Source: an uncultured Vampirovibrio sp.
Lineage (GTDB): Bacteria > Cyanobacteriota > Vampirovibrionia > Gastranaerophilales > Gastranaerophilaceae
Direction of reading: 5' to 3'
NCBI GenBank assembly: GCA_910584405.1
Contig: CAJUAL010000010.1
Coordinates: 15,351 to 79,350, forward strand
DNA length: 64,000 nucleotides
A model generated the notes under the pieces. It did not search any database, had not been told where the DNA came from, and was given only the letters and a program-made list of their open reading frames with translations. How positions within the stretch are numbered: position 1 is the first letter of the stretch; each line of letters opens with the position of its first letter. Positions 50,949 through 59,393 of this stretch are shown one piece after another. The position numbers and the translations under genes are program-made.

Positions 50949-51752
50949 TTATATATTTACCTCTACCCCAACAAATTTTTCAACCGCTTTAACAAAGCCG
51001 TCATTTTCAACGGTATCAGTAATAAAATCAGCGCACTGCTTTAATTCAGGAGTTCCGTTACCCATTGCAACCCCGATTCCGCCTGCTTTGACTAAGTCAA
51101 TATCGTTATTCTGATCACCTATTGTTAAAACTTCGCTTTTATCAAGTCCCCACATTTTACAAAGGAACTCAACACCTAAAGATTTTTTGGCTTCACTGCA
51201 CCCTATCTCACAAAAATACGGAGTAGATTTTACAATATAAAGCTCAGGATATTTTTCTCTAAGTTCATTTACCCAACCCGTAACCTTATCGGGATCGTTT
51301 AAATCTATTGCAAGAATTTTATTTACGTTTTTTATTGCCAATGAGTCAAAGTTTATTACCTCGTAGTCAATAAACTTCCCGTCAGTATATTGCTTAACAA
51401 TGTCGTTATCGCGCTCTACATAAAGCTTATCGTCTAAATAGAGGTTTATATGTATATTATTTTTCCTTGCCCATAAGACAATGTCTTTAGCATACTTTGA
51501 GTCAAGGTTCTTTTGATACAAAGTATTATTATCAAAATCTTTAATTAGCCCGCCCTGATAAGAAATTATAGGAGTATCAAGCCCTAATTCCCGCGCAACG
51601 GGAAGTGCAGCGCAGTGCATTCTACCCGTTACAAGTACAACTTTAACCCCGTGTTCTTTTAATCTTTTTATACATTGTCTCATTGCAGGAGTAAAATCCA
51701 AACCCCATTTTAAAATAGTTCCGTCAATATCCGTGGCAATCATTTTTATCAT
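50949..51752 (-). CDS. Cof-type HAD-family phosphatase
   Basis: I choose the ATG at 51752, which has AGAGGG upstream and overlaps the NUDIX stop (ATGA); the product has 267 residues. HAD motif I is ATDIDGTI, motif II is VLVTGR, and motif III/IV is KSLGVEFLCK...TIGDQNNDIDLVKAGG. Cof-type enzymes dephosphorylate sugar phosphates or nucleotides, and the substrate is unknown. Translational coupling to the NUDIX hydrolase suggests a shared nucleotide-sanitising task. Confidence 0.9.
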   Translation of the reverse strand: MIKMIATDIDGTILKWGLDFTPAMRQCIKRLKEHGVKVVLVTGRMHCAALPVARELGLDTPIISYQGGLIKDFDNNTLYQKNLDSKYAKDIVLWARKNNIHINLYLDDKLYVERDNDIVKQYTDGKFIDYEVINFDSLAIKNVNKILAIDLNDPDKVTGWVNELREKYPELYIVKSTPYFCEIGCSEAKKSLGVEFLCKMWGLDKSEVLTIGDQNNDIDLVKAGGIGVAMGNGTPELKQCADFITDTVENDGFVKAVEKFVGVEVNI

Positions 51753-52276
51753 AAACAAAACCCTCTTGTTACTGCGCAAATCGTTTTGGCATCGCTAATT
51801 TGACCATTCTTAATCATTTCAAAAACATCTGTTAATTTGTACTCATAGCACTTAATTATCTCACCTTCATCAGGATGTTCTCCGACAAATTCTAACCCTG
51901 ACGCAAAGTAAAGGTAAAGTTTTTCCGTACAAATTCCGGGTGTTGTATTTATATACCCTAAAGATTTCCAATTTTTTGCCCTGTAGCCTGTTTCTTCTTC
52001 AAGTTCACGTTTGCAGGCTTCATCAGGGTCTTCTCCGACTTCAAGCTTACCTGCCGGAAGTTCTAAATTAACCTGTCTTAAAGGATAACGATATTGCTTT
52101 ACCAAAAGAATGGTTTCTTCATCTTTTAAGGCAACAATCACGACACCGCCATTATGGATTACAACTTCGCGAAACGACTTGTGACCGTCAGAAACCTCTA
52201 CATCATCTTTAATTACGGTCATTACCTTTCCGTCATAAACTACTTCTGAATTAAGTGTTTTCTCTTCAAATTTCAT
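51749..52276 (-). CDS. NUDIX hydrolase, ADP-ribose pyrophosphatase type
   Basis: The protein has 175 residues. The Nudix box is complete: GKLEVGEDPDEACKREL followed by EEETGY. PLRQVNLELPAG before it is typical of ADP-ribose pyrophosphatases, which split ADP-ribose into AMP and ribose-5-phosphate. Its last codons overlap the start of the HAD phosphatase gene. Confidence 0.93.
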   Translation of the reverse strand: MKFEEKTLNSEVVYDGKVMTVIKDDVEVSDGHKSFREVVIHNGGVVIVALKDEETILLVKQYRYPLRQVNLELPAGKLEVGEDPDEACKRELEEETGYRAKNWKSLGYINTTPGICTEKLYLYFASGLEFVGEHPDEGEIIKCYEYKLTDVFEMIKNGQISDAKTICAVTRGFCL

Positions 52277-52297
52277 ATATGAATAATAGCATAAATC

Positions 52298-52325
52298 TTG
52301 ATTAAATAAAAATATTTGATAAAAT
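52298..52325 (+). promoter_or_regulatory. promoter of the secreted protein gene at 52332, leaderless
   Basis: TTGATT (52298-52303), 16 bases, TAAAAT (52320-52325), then six bases to the ATG with no ribosome site. Confidence 0.55.
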
Positions 52326-52331
52326 TATCAT

Positions 52332-52880
52332 ATGAAAAAATTGATTTCATTAACCTTTATTATTCTTATTTCAAGCACCTGCGCCGCCATTGCAAAAATT
52401 ACCAACTATCAACAGTTTAACGGTATGTTTATGAATTATTTTATTAAGAAAAATACCGCTCAACTTCCCGAAATGGTAAACTTCATATCACAAAACAATC
52501 TTTATGAAGCTAAAAATTCAAAATCACCGTTGTACGGATTTTTTGCAGGGATTAAACATGAAAATCCAAACACCTTTGAGAATTTAGAAAAAATGAATGT
52601 CAACCAATCAACCCACAAAATGCTAAAAACGGCAAAAGAATACGAGTTTATTGTGCAAGATATTCTTAACCGTAATAATTATTATCTGGAAAGCCCTGCA
52701 ACATTAGATGCATTCTGGGGATATTTTTTCGCAACAGGAAATGAAAAAATTATAAAAAAGTTGTGCTATACCGCACAAAACAGCCCTGACTATTTAGTCA
52801 AAAGTGCTGCCGAATGGTCACTAAATTCAAACAGAAAACAGTATCCGCATAAAATAAAAGTTTGTTCTGCTTATAAATAA
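52332..52880 (+). CDS. secreted protein of unknown function
   Basis: The protein has 182 residues with a signal peptide (MKKLISLTFIILISSTCAAIA). The rest is helical and Lys/Asn/Tyr-rich, with two Cys near the C-terminus (KKLCYTAQ, IKVCSAYK) that could pair in the periplasm. I do not recognise the family. It precedes rsmI but each gene seems to have its own leaderless promoter. Confidence 0.7.
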   Translation: MKKLISLTFIILISSTCAAIAKITNYQQFNGMFMNYFIKKNTAQLPEMVNFISQNNLYEAKNSKSPLYGFFAGIKHENPNTFENLEKMNVNQSTHKMLKTAKEYEFIVQDILNRNNYYLESPATLDAFWGYFFATGNEKIIKKLCYTAQNSPDYLVKSAAEWSLNSNRKQYPHKIKVCSAYK

Positions 52881-52904
52881 TAGATTTCATGTTAAAATCA
52901 TTTT

Positions 52905-53723
52905 ATGAAAGAATATGATTTTTATGTGGTGCCGACACCAATCGGAAACTTAGGTGATATAACATTACGGGCAATTGAAGTATTAAAAGCGGTTGACCTG
53001 ATTGCCTGCGAAGACAGTCGTGTTACTCAAAAACTTTTAAACCATTTTGATATCAAAACAAAATGTGTTTCATACCATAAATACAACGAGAAAGAGCGGA
53101 TAAACCAAATTTTAGACACTCTAAAAAGCGGGAAAAAGATGGCTCTTGTATCCGATGCGGGAACCCCTTTAATATGTGACCCCGGATCAGTAATTGTAAA
53201 AGAACTTCGTAAAAACGGTTTTTCAATAACAGCACTGCCGGGGGCAAACGCAGTTATCACTTTTCTTTCTCAGATTTCCAGAAAAGATGAAAAATTTACG
53301 TTTATCGGATTTTTACCTAAAAGTAAAAGCCAAATAGAAGCTATTGCCCGAGAGTACAAAAACACAAATGTAATTTTTTACGAATCCCCAAACAGGATTG
53401 TGCAAACTCTTGAAATAATAAAAGCAGTACGTCCGCAAGCTAAAGCGGCATTTGGCAGAGAACTTACAAAAGTATTTGAAGAAATCGTAGTTGATGAAAT
53501 TGATAACGTAATAAATCATTTAAATGAAAATATTTCAAAAGGCGAATTTGTATGTATGATTTTCCCTGATGAAGAAGCAGGCGAAATTTCCGAATACGAA
53601 GACAAAATAAAACTTTTGCAAGACAAAGGTTTCAGCGCCAAAGATATTTCAGTAATCCTGTCAGAATTATACGGCGTTAATAAAAATAAAATTTATAAAT
53701 ACGCAGTTGGTAAACAGATGTAA
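52905..53723 (+). CDS. rsmI: 16S rRNA 2'-O-ribose methyltransferase RsmI
   Basis: The protein has 272 residues. The family start DFYVVPTPIGNLGDITLRAIEVLK, CEDSRVTQKLL, ALVSDAGTPLICDPG and LPGANAVIT are all present, as are FIGFLPK and YESPNRI. RsmI methylates the ribose of C1402 in the decoding centre. A TAAAAT box (52893-52898) lies six bases before the ATG, so the message is probably leaderless. Confidence 0.96.
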   Translation: MKEYDFYVVPTPIGNLGDITLRAIEVLKAVDLIACEDSRVTQKLLNHFDIKTKCVSYHKYNEKERINQILDTLKSGKKMALVSDAGTPLICDPGSVIVKELRKNGFSITALPGANAVITFLSQISRKDEKFTFIGFLPKSKSQIEAIAREYKNTNVIFYESPNRIVQTLEIIKAVRPQAKAAFGRELTKVFEEIVVDEIDNVINHLNENISKGEFVCMIFPDEEAGEISEYEDKIKLLQDKGFSAKDISVILSELYGVNKNKIYKYAVGKQM

Positions 53724-53728
53724 AAAAT

Positions 53729-53758
53729 TTGTACTTTTTTAATAGTTTATGCTACAAT
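53729..53758 (+). promoter_or_regulatory. promoter of the bamA operon
   Basis: TTGTAC (53729-53734), 18 bases, TACAAT (53753-53758). Transcription would begin near 53765, downstream of the in-frame ATG at 53749, which supports the TTG start at 53800. Confidence 0.55.
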
Positions 53759-53799
53759 TTTGTTGGAGAGTAGTGAGAGTTTGTAAGGGAATTATTTTC

Positions 53800-55815
53800 T
53801 TGGATTTCAAAAAGATAACCAAACATTTATTATTAGCTGCAGTTATAGCAATGACAACCCAAACAGGAGCATTCGCGCTTGATGATGCTTGGGGTTCTAT
53901 GGGCTTAACAGAAGATGCTGTTCAAAATAATACAAACTACGCTAACACTATCTTTGATAAATACACAAATTCTACAGACTCAAATACCCCGCAATTTAAT
54001 ATGTCAGATAATTATCCGACAGACTTTTCTTCACAAAAAACAACTGACCCTATAGATAAAGAAAAAAAACTTATCAAAGATATCGAATTTTACGGTTTAA
54101 ACTCTATCACAGAACAAGAGTTAAGAGAAAAAATGCAGATGCGCCAAGGCGGCGAATATTCCAGAAACTTACTGCAAACAGATTTGAAAGCAATCTATGA
54201 AACAGGATATTTCACAGAAAAAATGAAAGCTATTCCGTCTAAAAACGCTGACGGCACAGTTACAATTAAAATCGTTTTAGAAGAAAATATTCCTGTTAAA
54301 GATTTTACAATTGAAGGTAATTCCGTTGTATCAACAGAAGAAATTCTTTCAGCATTTAGCGATATGAAAGGTAAACCTCAAAATATCGCACAGTTAAACA
54401 TTGCAATCGCGCAAGTTCAAGAACTTTACAACTCCAAAGGATATATTTTAGCAAGAATTGATTCTGTTACAGACGACCCTGACGGAACAATTAATATCAG
54501 TATTAAAGAAGGTATTATCGACAAAATTATGATTGAAGGTAACGAAAAAACCAAAGATTATATTATTGCGCGTAATATCTTAACAGAACCGGGAATGATT
54601 TATAACGAAAACCTTGTTAAAGAAGATTTGGTAAGGCTTTACGCTACTCAAGCATTTAAAGATGTAACCCGTGAAATTGAACCGAGTGAAGAAATTCCTG
54701 ACGCTTACGATATTACAATAAAAATTCAGGAACAAAGAACCGCAAGTATCTCTGTAGGCGGCGGTCTTGATACTGTTACAGGTTTATTCGGGTCAATGGG
54801 GATTAGTGAAAACAACTTCCGCGGAAGATGCGAAAGACTATCTTTAACAGGTTTAGCCGGTACAGGTGTAATGCTTAATGACTCATCCGTTAAAGATCAC
54901 ATGAATATTCAAGCTGAATTAAGCTATTTTAAGCCATATTTCTATAATGCCGATACATCTTTAAACAACAGATTATTCTTCAGAGATTTCGGATCATATC
55001 AGGTTCCGTTAGCAATTGAAAGAAGATTCGGCGGAGAAATGACTGTTGCTCACAGACTTAAGAAAAACAGACACGCAAATGCAACATTTAGTTTAGGTGT
55101 TGAAAATATTGATGTCCGAGAAGGTGATTACAACGGCATTTTAAGCATGTATCAAAAATACAACATTCCGATTTCTGAACGTGCAAAACAATTAGAAGGC
55201 GGATTGTTCATGTCATTAAGCCCTGCATTAATCTATGATACAAGGGATTCAGGAACCGTAACAAGACGCGGAACAATGGCAAGCTTAAGATTTGACGAAA
55301 ATATCGGCTTGAACGGGTTTGATAAAACTAACGGAAAACTTACAGGTATGATTAAACAATACATTCCTGTAGGTAAAAAATCATCCTTATCATTCACCGC
55401 AAAAGGCGGAGGCGCAATCCACGGAGATATTCCTGAAGTTATGGCATATCGTTTAGGCGGACCTTATACTGTCAGAGGTTTCAAAATGAGCGGTGTTGGT
55501 ACCGGTAACGCGTTTGTAATGGGTTCTGCTGAGTTTGCAACACCAATTCCGTTTATGGACAGAACAAGAATTGCATTCTTAAACAATATCAGATTCACAG
55601 TTTGGGCTGATGCAGGTAAAGTATTTGACGGCACAGTTTCAAACAAAATCTACGACAGACCTGAATACGCAGTATCTGCCGGTGTTGGGTTGAAAGTATT
55701 TATTCCTGGTATGGGACCATTATCAATCGACTATGGTATTCCGCTTACAAATCCGGGTGATAACGGCTCTAAACACGGTTACTTCACCTTCGGTGTCGGC
55801 GACTTAATTTACTAA
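53800..55815 (+). CDS. bamA: outer-membrane assembly factor BamA (Omp85 family)
   Basis: The start is a TTG at 53800, nine bases after AGGGA, which puts a proper signal peptide first (MDFKKITKHLLLAAVIAMTT...AFA); the product has 671 residues. Three POTRA domains follow (about 80-320; IKDIEFYGLNSITEQELREK, PVKDFTIEGNSVVSTEEI, IDKIMIEGNEKTKDYIIARN) and a 16-strand barrel with the conserved VRGF motif (TVRGFKM). BamA inserts outer-membrane proteins. It has fewer POTRAs than E. coli BamA (five), as in many Cyanobacteria. It heads an operon with ompH, udp and the FlhA_C-like gene. Confidence 0.9.
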   Translation: MDFKKITKHLLLAAVIAMTTQTGAFALDDAWGSMGLTEDAVQNNTNYANTIFDKYTNSTDSNTPQFNMSDNYPTDFSSQKTTDPIDKEKKLIKDIEFYGLNSITEQELREKMQMRQGGEYSRNLLQTDLKAIYETGYFTEKMKAIPSKNADGTVTIKIVLEENIPVKDFTIEGNSVVSTEEILSAFSDMKGKPQNIAQLNIAIAQVQELYNSKGYILARIDSVTDDPDGTINISIKEGIIDKIMIEGNEKTKDYIIARNILTEPGMIYNENLVKEDLVRLYATQAFKDVTREIEPSEEIPDAYDITIKIQEQRTASISVGGGLDTVTGLFGSMGISENNFRGRCERLSLTGLAGTGVMLNDSSVKDHMNIQAELSYFKPYFYNADTSLNNRLFFRDFGSYQVPLAIERRFGGEMTVAHRLKKNRHANATFSLGVENIDVREGDYNGILSMYQKYNIPISERAKQLEGGLFMSLSPALIYDTRDSGTVTRRGTMASLRFDENIGLNGFDKTNGKLTGMIKQYIPVGKKSSLSFTAKGGGAIHGDIPEVMAYRLGGPYTVRGFKMSGVGTGNAFVMGSAEFATPIPFMDRTRIAFLNNIRFTVWADAGKVFDGTVSNKIYDRPEYAVSAGVGLKVFIPGMGPLSIDYGIPLTNPGDNGSKHGYFTFGVGDLIY

Positions 55816-55844
55816 TAATAATTAATAATAATATAGGAGGACTT

Positions 55845-56294
55845 ATGAAAAACTTAAAATTAATGGCTCTGACATTAACAGCAGGATTAATGATTGGGTT
55901 AGGAAATCAAGCTTTTGCAGAAGTTGGTTATATTAATTACCAAAAAGTTTTAGAAAACTATCCTGCAGCTCAACAAGCCGTAAAAGAAATTGATTCAAAA
56001 AGTTTAGAATTACAGCAATATATGGTTGATAAAGAAAAACAATACAAATCTTTAGATACACCGCTTAAAAAACAAAACTTTGAAACTCAAACAGCAACTG
56101 AATTTAATGCTAAACAAGAAGCTTTGTTTAAATTAAGAAATACTAAAGAAGCACAAATTCTAAACCAGGTTCAAACAGCAGCAAAAGCGGTTATGGTAGC
56201 TCAAAAGCTTGATGCTGTAGTATCTGATCAGGTAGTTTTTGTTGGCGGTGTTGATATAACTGATTTAGTTATCCAAAAATTAAAAGGACAATAA
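55845..56294 (+). CDS. periplasmic chaperone OmpH/Skp-like
   Basis: The protein has 149 residues with a signal peptide (MKNLKLMALTLTAGLMIGLGNQAFA, cut before EVGYI). The VGYINYQKVLENYPAAQQA start and the long Lys/Gln coiled coil match Skp/OmpH. Skp carries unfolded outer-membrane proteins to BamA, whose gene is directly upstream. The stop overlaps the next ATG. Confidence 0.92.
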   Translation: MKNLKLMALTLTAGLMIGLGNQAFAEVGYINYQKVLENYPAAQQAVKEIDSKSLELQQYMVDKEKQYKSLDTPLKKQNFETQTATEFNAKQEALFKLRNTKEAQILNQVQTAAKAVMVAQKLDAVVSDQVVFVGGVDITDLVIQKLKGQ

Positions 56295-57052
56295 TGAACT
56301 ATACAGAAGACGGAAGACAATACCATATAGGTTTAAAGGAAGGTGACGTAGGCAAATACGTCATACTTCCCGGGGACCCGAAACGGTGTGAAAAAATTGC
56401 ACAATATTTTGATGACCCGAAACTTATAGCTGATCAACGCGAGTTTGTAACTTATACGGGTTACTTAAACGGCGAAAAAGTCAGTGTAACTTCAACTGGC
56501 ATAGGCGGAGCATCAGCTGCAATAGCAATGGAAGAACTTGTAAAAGTCGGTGCTCAAAACTTTATACGTGTCGGAACCTGCGGTGGTATGCAAATCGACG
56601 TTAAAGGCGGAGATATTGTTATTGCAACGGGAGCAATTCGTATGGAGGGTACAAGCAAAGAATATGCCCCAATTGAGTTTCCTGCTGTTGCAAACCTTGA
56701 TATCACAAACGCACTTGTTAATGCCGCAAAAAATTTAGGTTACACTTACCATACGGGCGTTGTACAGTGTAAGGATTCATTCTACGGACAACATTCACCT
56801 GAAACAAAACCTGTAAGTTATGAACTGCAAAATAAATGGGAAGCTTGGAAACGTTTAGGCTGTCTGGCGTCTGAAATGGAATCAGCAGCTTTGTTTATTG
56901 TTGCAAGCCACTTAAATGTTAAAGTCGGTTCTGTATTTTTAACCGTTGCAAATCAGGAGCGAGAAAAACAAAACCTCGATAATCCTGTCGTACACGATAC
57001 GGAAAAAGCAATAAAAACAGCTATTGAAGCAATTAAATTATTAAAAGGATAA
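56294..57052 (+). CDS. udp: uridine phosphorylase-type nucleoside phosphorylase
   Basis: The protein has 252 residues. PGDPKRCEKIA for phosphate, RVGTCGGMQ, and EMESAALF match the PNP/UDP family; the pyrimidine-type IKCKDSFY-like segment (QCKDSFYGQHSPE) favours uridine. It splits uridine to uracil and ribose-1-phosphate. The coupling to ompH (ATG overlaps the stop) is a matter of transcription. Alternatively it could act on other nucleosides. Confidence 0.85.
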   Translation: MNYTEDGRQYHIGLKEGDVGKYVILPGDPKRCEKIAQYFDDPKLIADQREFVTYTGYLNGEKVSVTSTGIGGASAAIAMEELVKVGAQNFIRVGTCGGMQIDVKGGDIVIATGAIRMEGTSKEYAPIEFPAVANLDITNALVNAAKNLGYTYHTGVVQCKDSFYGQHSPETKPVSYELQNKWEAWKRLGCLASEMESAALFIVASHLNVKVGSVFLTVANQEREKQNLDNPVVHDTEKAIKTAIEAIKLLKG

Positions 57053-57056
57053 AATT

Positions 57057-58538
57057 ATGTTCAAAAAGAGAATGGAATACGTTATTAAAACTTGCTCAGC
57101 AGAAAATGCTCAGGAACTTCAAAACCTTCTTAACGAAATGTCAATGAACGGCTGGGAATTATACAGTATGCACGAAGTTGGCGATGAGGAAGAAGAAAGT
57201 TCTCAATTAAACTGCATTTTTATGCGTGAAGCTAAAAACGAAAGTCCTACAGACAGTGACATAATTAATATTTCAGACTTCAAAAGCCAAATGGAAAAAA
57301 TGCTTTCTCCAAAATTAACAGAATACGAACAATGTCTTGAAATCCAATCAAAAATCAGATGTGAAAAAGCAAGAATTAATAAAATTAAAGCTGAACTTGA
57401 AGGAGAAGCTCCTGCTTCTGTTTCAAGAAAAAAACTTAATGATAAAATTTCAGCAGGCTTAAAAGAACTTGAAGACTTGAAAAGCCAATTAAACAAAGCA
57501 ACATCACCTGATTTGATGTATTCAAAGCTTCATGAAGAAAAACTTACAATTTATTTAAGCGAAGAACTTTTAGGTTTTGTAGACTCAGACCGTGACAATT
57601 CGGGCGAAGAACTTATTGCGGAAACAGTTAAATCTCGCCTAAAACTGACAGAACGCGCAGGATACATTATTCCGAAAGTAGTATTTAAAGACGACGAGAA
57701 CCTTAATTCTTGCGAATTTAGCATCAGAATCAGAGGAATGGAAGTATTTAGAGCCGGAGTTTGCCCTAATTACTTAATGTTTTATTCTGATGAACTTCAC
57801 ACAGAACACAAAATTAAAAACTCAATTGAAGGAATTGACGCTATTTCAGACAGAAAAATTATCTGGGTTGAAAAAGATAAAACAAAAGACTTCTGGCAAA
57901 AAGGGATTACACCGTCTGAGTATATTGCCAAAGCGCTTGAGTATGTTGCTGTTAAATACGTTGATGACTTAATCGATTACGAAGATATCGATAAATATTT
58001 GGAAGTTGTCGAAAAAGAAAACGAATTTTTAATCGAAAACATTATACCTGACTTATTAACTTATGCTGATGTTAAATATCTTTTGACAAGCTTAATCAAA
58101 GAAAAAGTTTCAATAAAAAATATTACATATATATTTGAAAAGATAAACGATTTCGCGGAAGAAGGCGGGAAATCAGATATATTAAACAAAATCAGATTAT
58201 CATTATCAAGACAGATTTGCAGCGCTTATACAAACGAAGACTCTGAAACAATCAGCGCGTTTGAATTATCAGAAAAAACATACTCTGATTTAGTATTAGG
58301 CTGTGAAGAAGGTGAAGACAGTATAATCTCTATTGACGGAGAGTTTGCGGAAAAATTAGCAGATAAGATTATAAAAAAATCCAAAAAATTAGGAATCCAC
58401 AACCCGAAATTGATTGTACCAATGGATTACCGCCAAATATTTTTCACGCTGTTGTCACTTTATTTGAATGATATAACCGTTTTAGCGCACGAAGAAATCG
58501 GATGCTCATATAAAATCGACAGTTTAGGTGAAATTTAA
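57057..58538 (+). CDS. soluble FlhA/SctV cytosolic-domain-like protein with N-terminal DUF4177-like domain
   Basis: The protein has 493 residues and no membrane helix. Residues about 5-57 resemble DUF4177 (MEYVIKTCSAENAQELQNLL, NGWELYSMHEV). A coiled coil spans about 80-170. From about 175 to the end there is a FHIPEP (FlhA/SctV) cytosolic domain: RAGYIIPKVVFKDDENL, EFSIRIRGMEVFRAGVCPNY, ITPSEYIAKALEYVAVKY, LLTSLIKEKVSIKNITYIFEKI, LSLSRQICSAY, RQIFFTLLSLYLNDITVLAHEEI. In export machines this domain docks chaperone-substrate complexes. Here the export-gate membrane part is missing, so a stand-alone adaptor is implied. It is last in the bamA operon. The match is by motif memory. Confidence 0.7.
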   Translation: MFKKRMEYVIKTCSAENAQELQNLLNEMSMNGWELYSMHEVGDEEEESSQLNCIFMREAKNESPTDSDIINISDFKSQMEKMLSPKLTEYEQCLEIQSKIRCEKARINKIKAELEGEAPASVSRKKLNDKISAGLKELEDLKSQLNKATSPDLMYSKLHEEKLTIYLSEELLGFVDSDRDNSGEELIAETVKSRLKLTERAGYIIPKVVFKDDENLNSCEFSIRIRGMEVFRAGVCPNYLMFYSDELHTEHKIKNSIEGIDAISDRKIIWVEKDKTKDFWQKGITPSEYIAKALEYVAVKYVDDLIDYEDIDKYLEVVEKENEFLIENIIPDLLTYADVKYLLTSLIKEKVSIKNITYIFEKINDFAEEGGKSDILNKIRLSLSRQICSAYTNEDSETISAFELSEKTYSDLVLGCEEGEDSIISIDGEFAEKLADKIIKKSKKLGIHNPKLIVPMDYRQIFFTLLSLYLNDITVLAHEEIGCSYKIDSLGEI

Positions 58539-58553
58539 TTATAATAAATAAAA

Positions 58554-58575
58554 AGGGTACGCAAATGCGTGCCCT
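58554..58575. terminator. hairpin after the bamA operon, T-run on the minus strand only
   Basis: AGGGTACGCA (58554-58563) and TGCGTGCCCT (58566-58575) form an almost perfect stem with two loop bases. On the plus strand it is followed by an A-rich run, not T. The minus strand has TTTTTATTT after it. It may still end the operon, or be a weak bidirectional signal. Confidence 0.5.
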
Positions 58576-58661
58576 AAATATTAAAAAATAATAAATTTCC
58601 CTTGTTAATTCCTGTTGATAGCTTATAATATAAGTATATTATGTTGTGAAGGGAAATATTT

Positions 58662-59219
58662 ATGACAAACGAAAACACTAATCCGTTTAAGAACGAAGAA
58701 ATCGTTAAAGACGAAGAAAATACAAATGTTGAAGAACAAACAGAACAAGAAGAAACTCCTGTAAAAGAAGAAAACAACAAGCTTCAGGAAGAATACGACA
58801 AACTTAACCAGCAATATATACGTCTTGCTGCTGATTTTGACAATTACAGAAAACGTCAGGAAGCAGAACGCGAAAACTTAATAAAATTCGGAACAGAAAA
58901 CGCTTTAAAAAGTATGTTAGAAGTTCTTGACAACTTTGAACGCGGTGAAAAAACTTTAAAAGATGTTGAAGACTGCGTAAAAGTAAAAGAAAGTTTTGAA
59001 CTTGTTCACAAGCAGGTTTGTGAAACACTTGCAAAATTAGGATTAGAAGAAATTAAAGCAATCGGAGAAGAATTTGATCCGAATTTCCACGAAGCTGTAA
59101 TGCAAACACCAACAAGCGAACACCCTGAACATACCGTAATCGCAGAACTTCAAAAGGGTTACAAACTTGGTGATAAGGTTCTAAGACCTACGCTTGTTAA
59201 CGTTGCGGCAGCTGAGTAA
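58662..59219 (+). CDS. grpE: nucleotide exchange factor GrpE
   Basis: The protein has 185 residues. An acidic N-terminus and long helix (LQEEYDKLNQQYIRLAADFDNYRKR) precede the four-helix and beta parts (LGLEEIKAIGEEFDPNFHEAVM, YKLGDKVLRPTLVNVA), as in GrpE. It drives ADP release from DnaK. dnaJ follows, separated by a repeat unit. dnaK is not here. Confidence 0.96.
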   Translation: MTNENTNPFKNEEIVKDEENTNVEEQTEQEETPVKEENNKLQEEYDKLNQQYIRLAADFDNYRKRQEAERENLIKFGTENALKSMLEVLDNFERGEKTLKDVEDCVKVKESFELVHKQVCETLAKLGLEEIKAIGEEFDPNFHEAVMQTPTSEHPEHTVIAELQKGYKLGDKVLRPTLVNVAAAE

Positions 59220-59224
59220 ATGTC

Positions 59225-59354
59225 ACTCCGTACTTCAGCTCTTCTTGTTTGCGAGGAACGAGCATTACAAAGGAGGGTACCCCCTGTGGGTAGATACGGA
59301 GTCTATCAATGCTGATAGAACCGACATTGACAGATCCTGAATCAAGTTCAGGAT
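59225..59354. repeat. composite intergenic repeat between grpE and dnaJ
   Basis: ACTCCGTA (59225-59232) and TACGGAGT (59295-59302) flank it, then TCTATCAATGCTGAT and the core ATCCTGAA-TCAAG-TTCAGGAT (59334-59354) with GACA. The order matches 38783-38882. Nothing else is seen in this gap. Confidence 0.6.
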
Positions 59355-59393
59355 GACAAAGATTAAGAGAAAAGGAAGATTTAAAAAGAGGAT

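Noticed and set aside
58574..58814. Two minus-strand Phe/Ser/Leu-rich frames over the start of grpE
   Set aside because: They are antisense to the acidic start of grpE, with no ribosome site; the composition is only the complement of a Glu/Lys-rich coding region.
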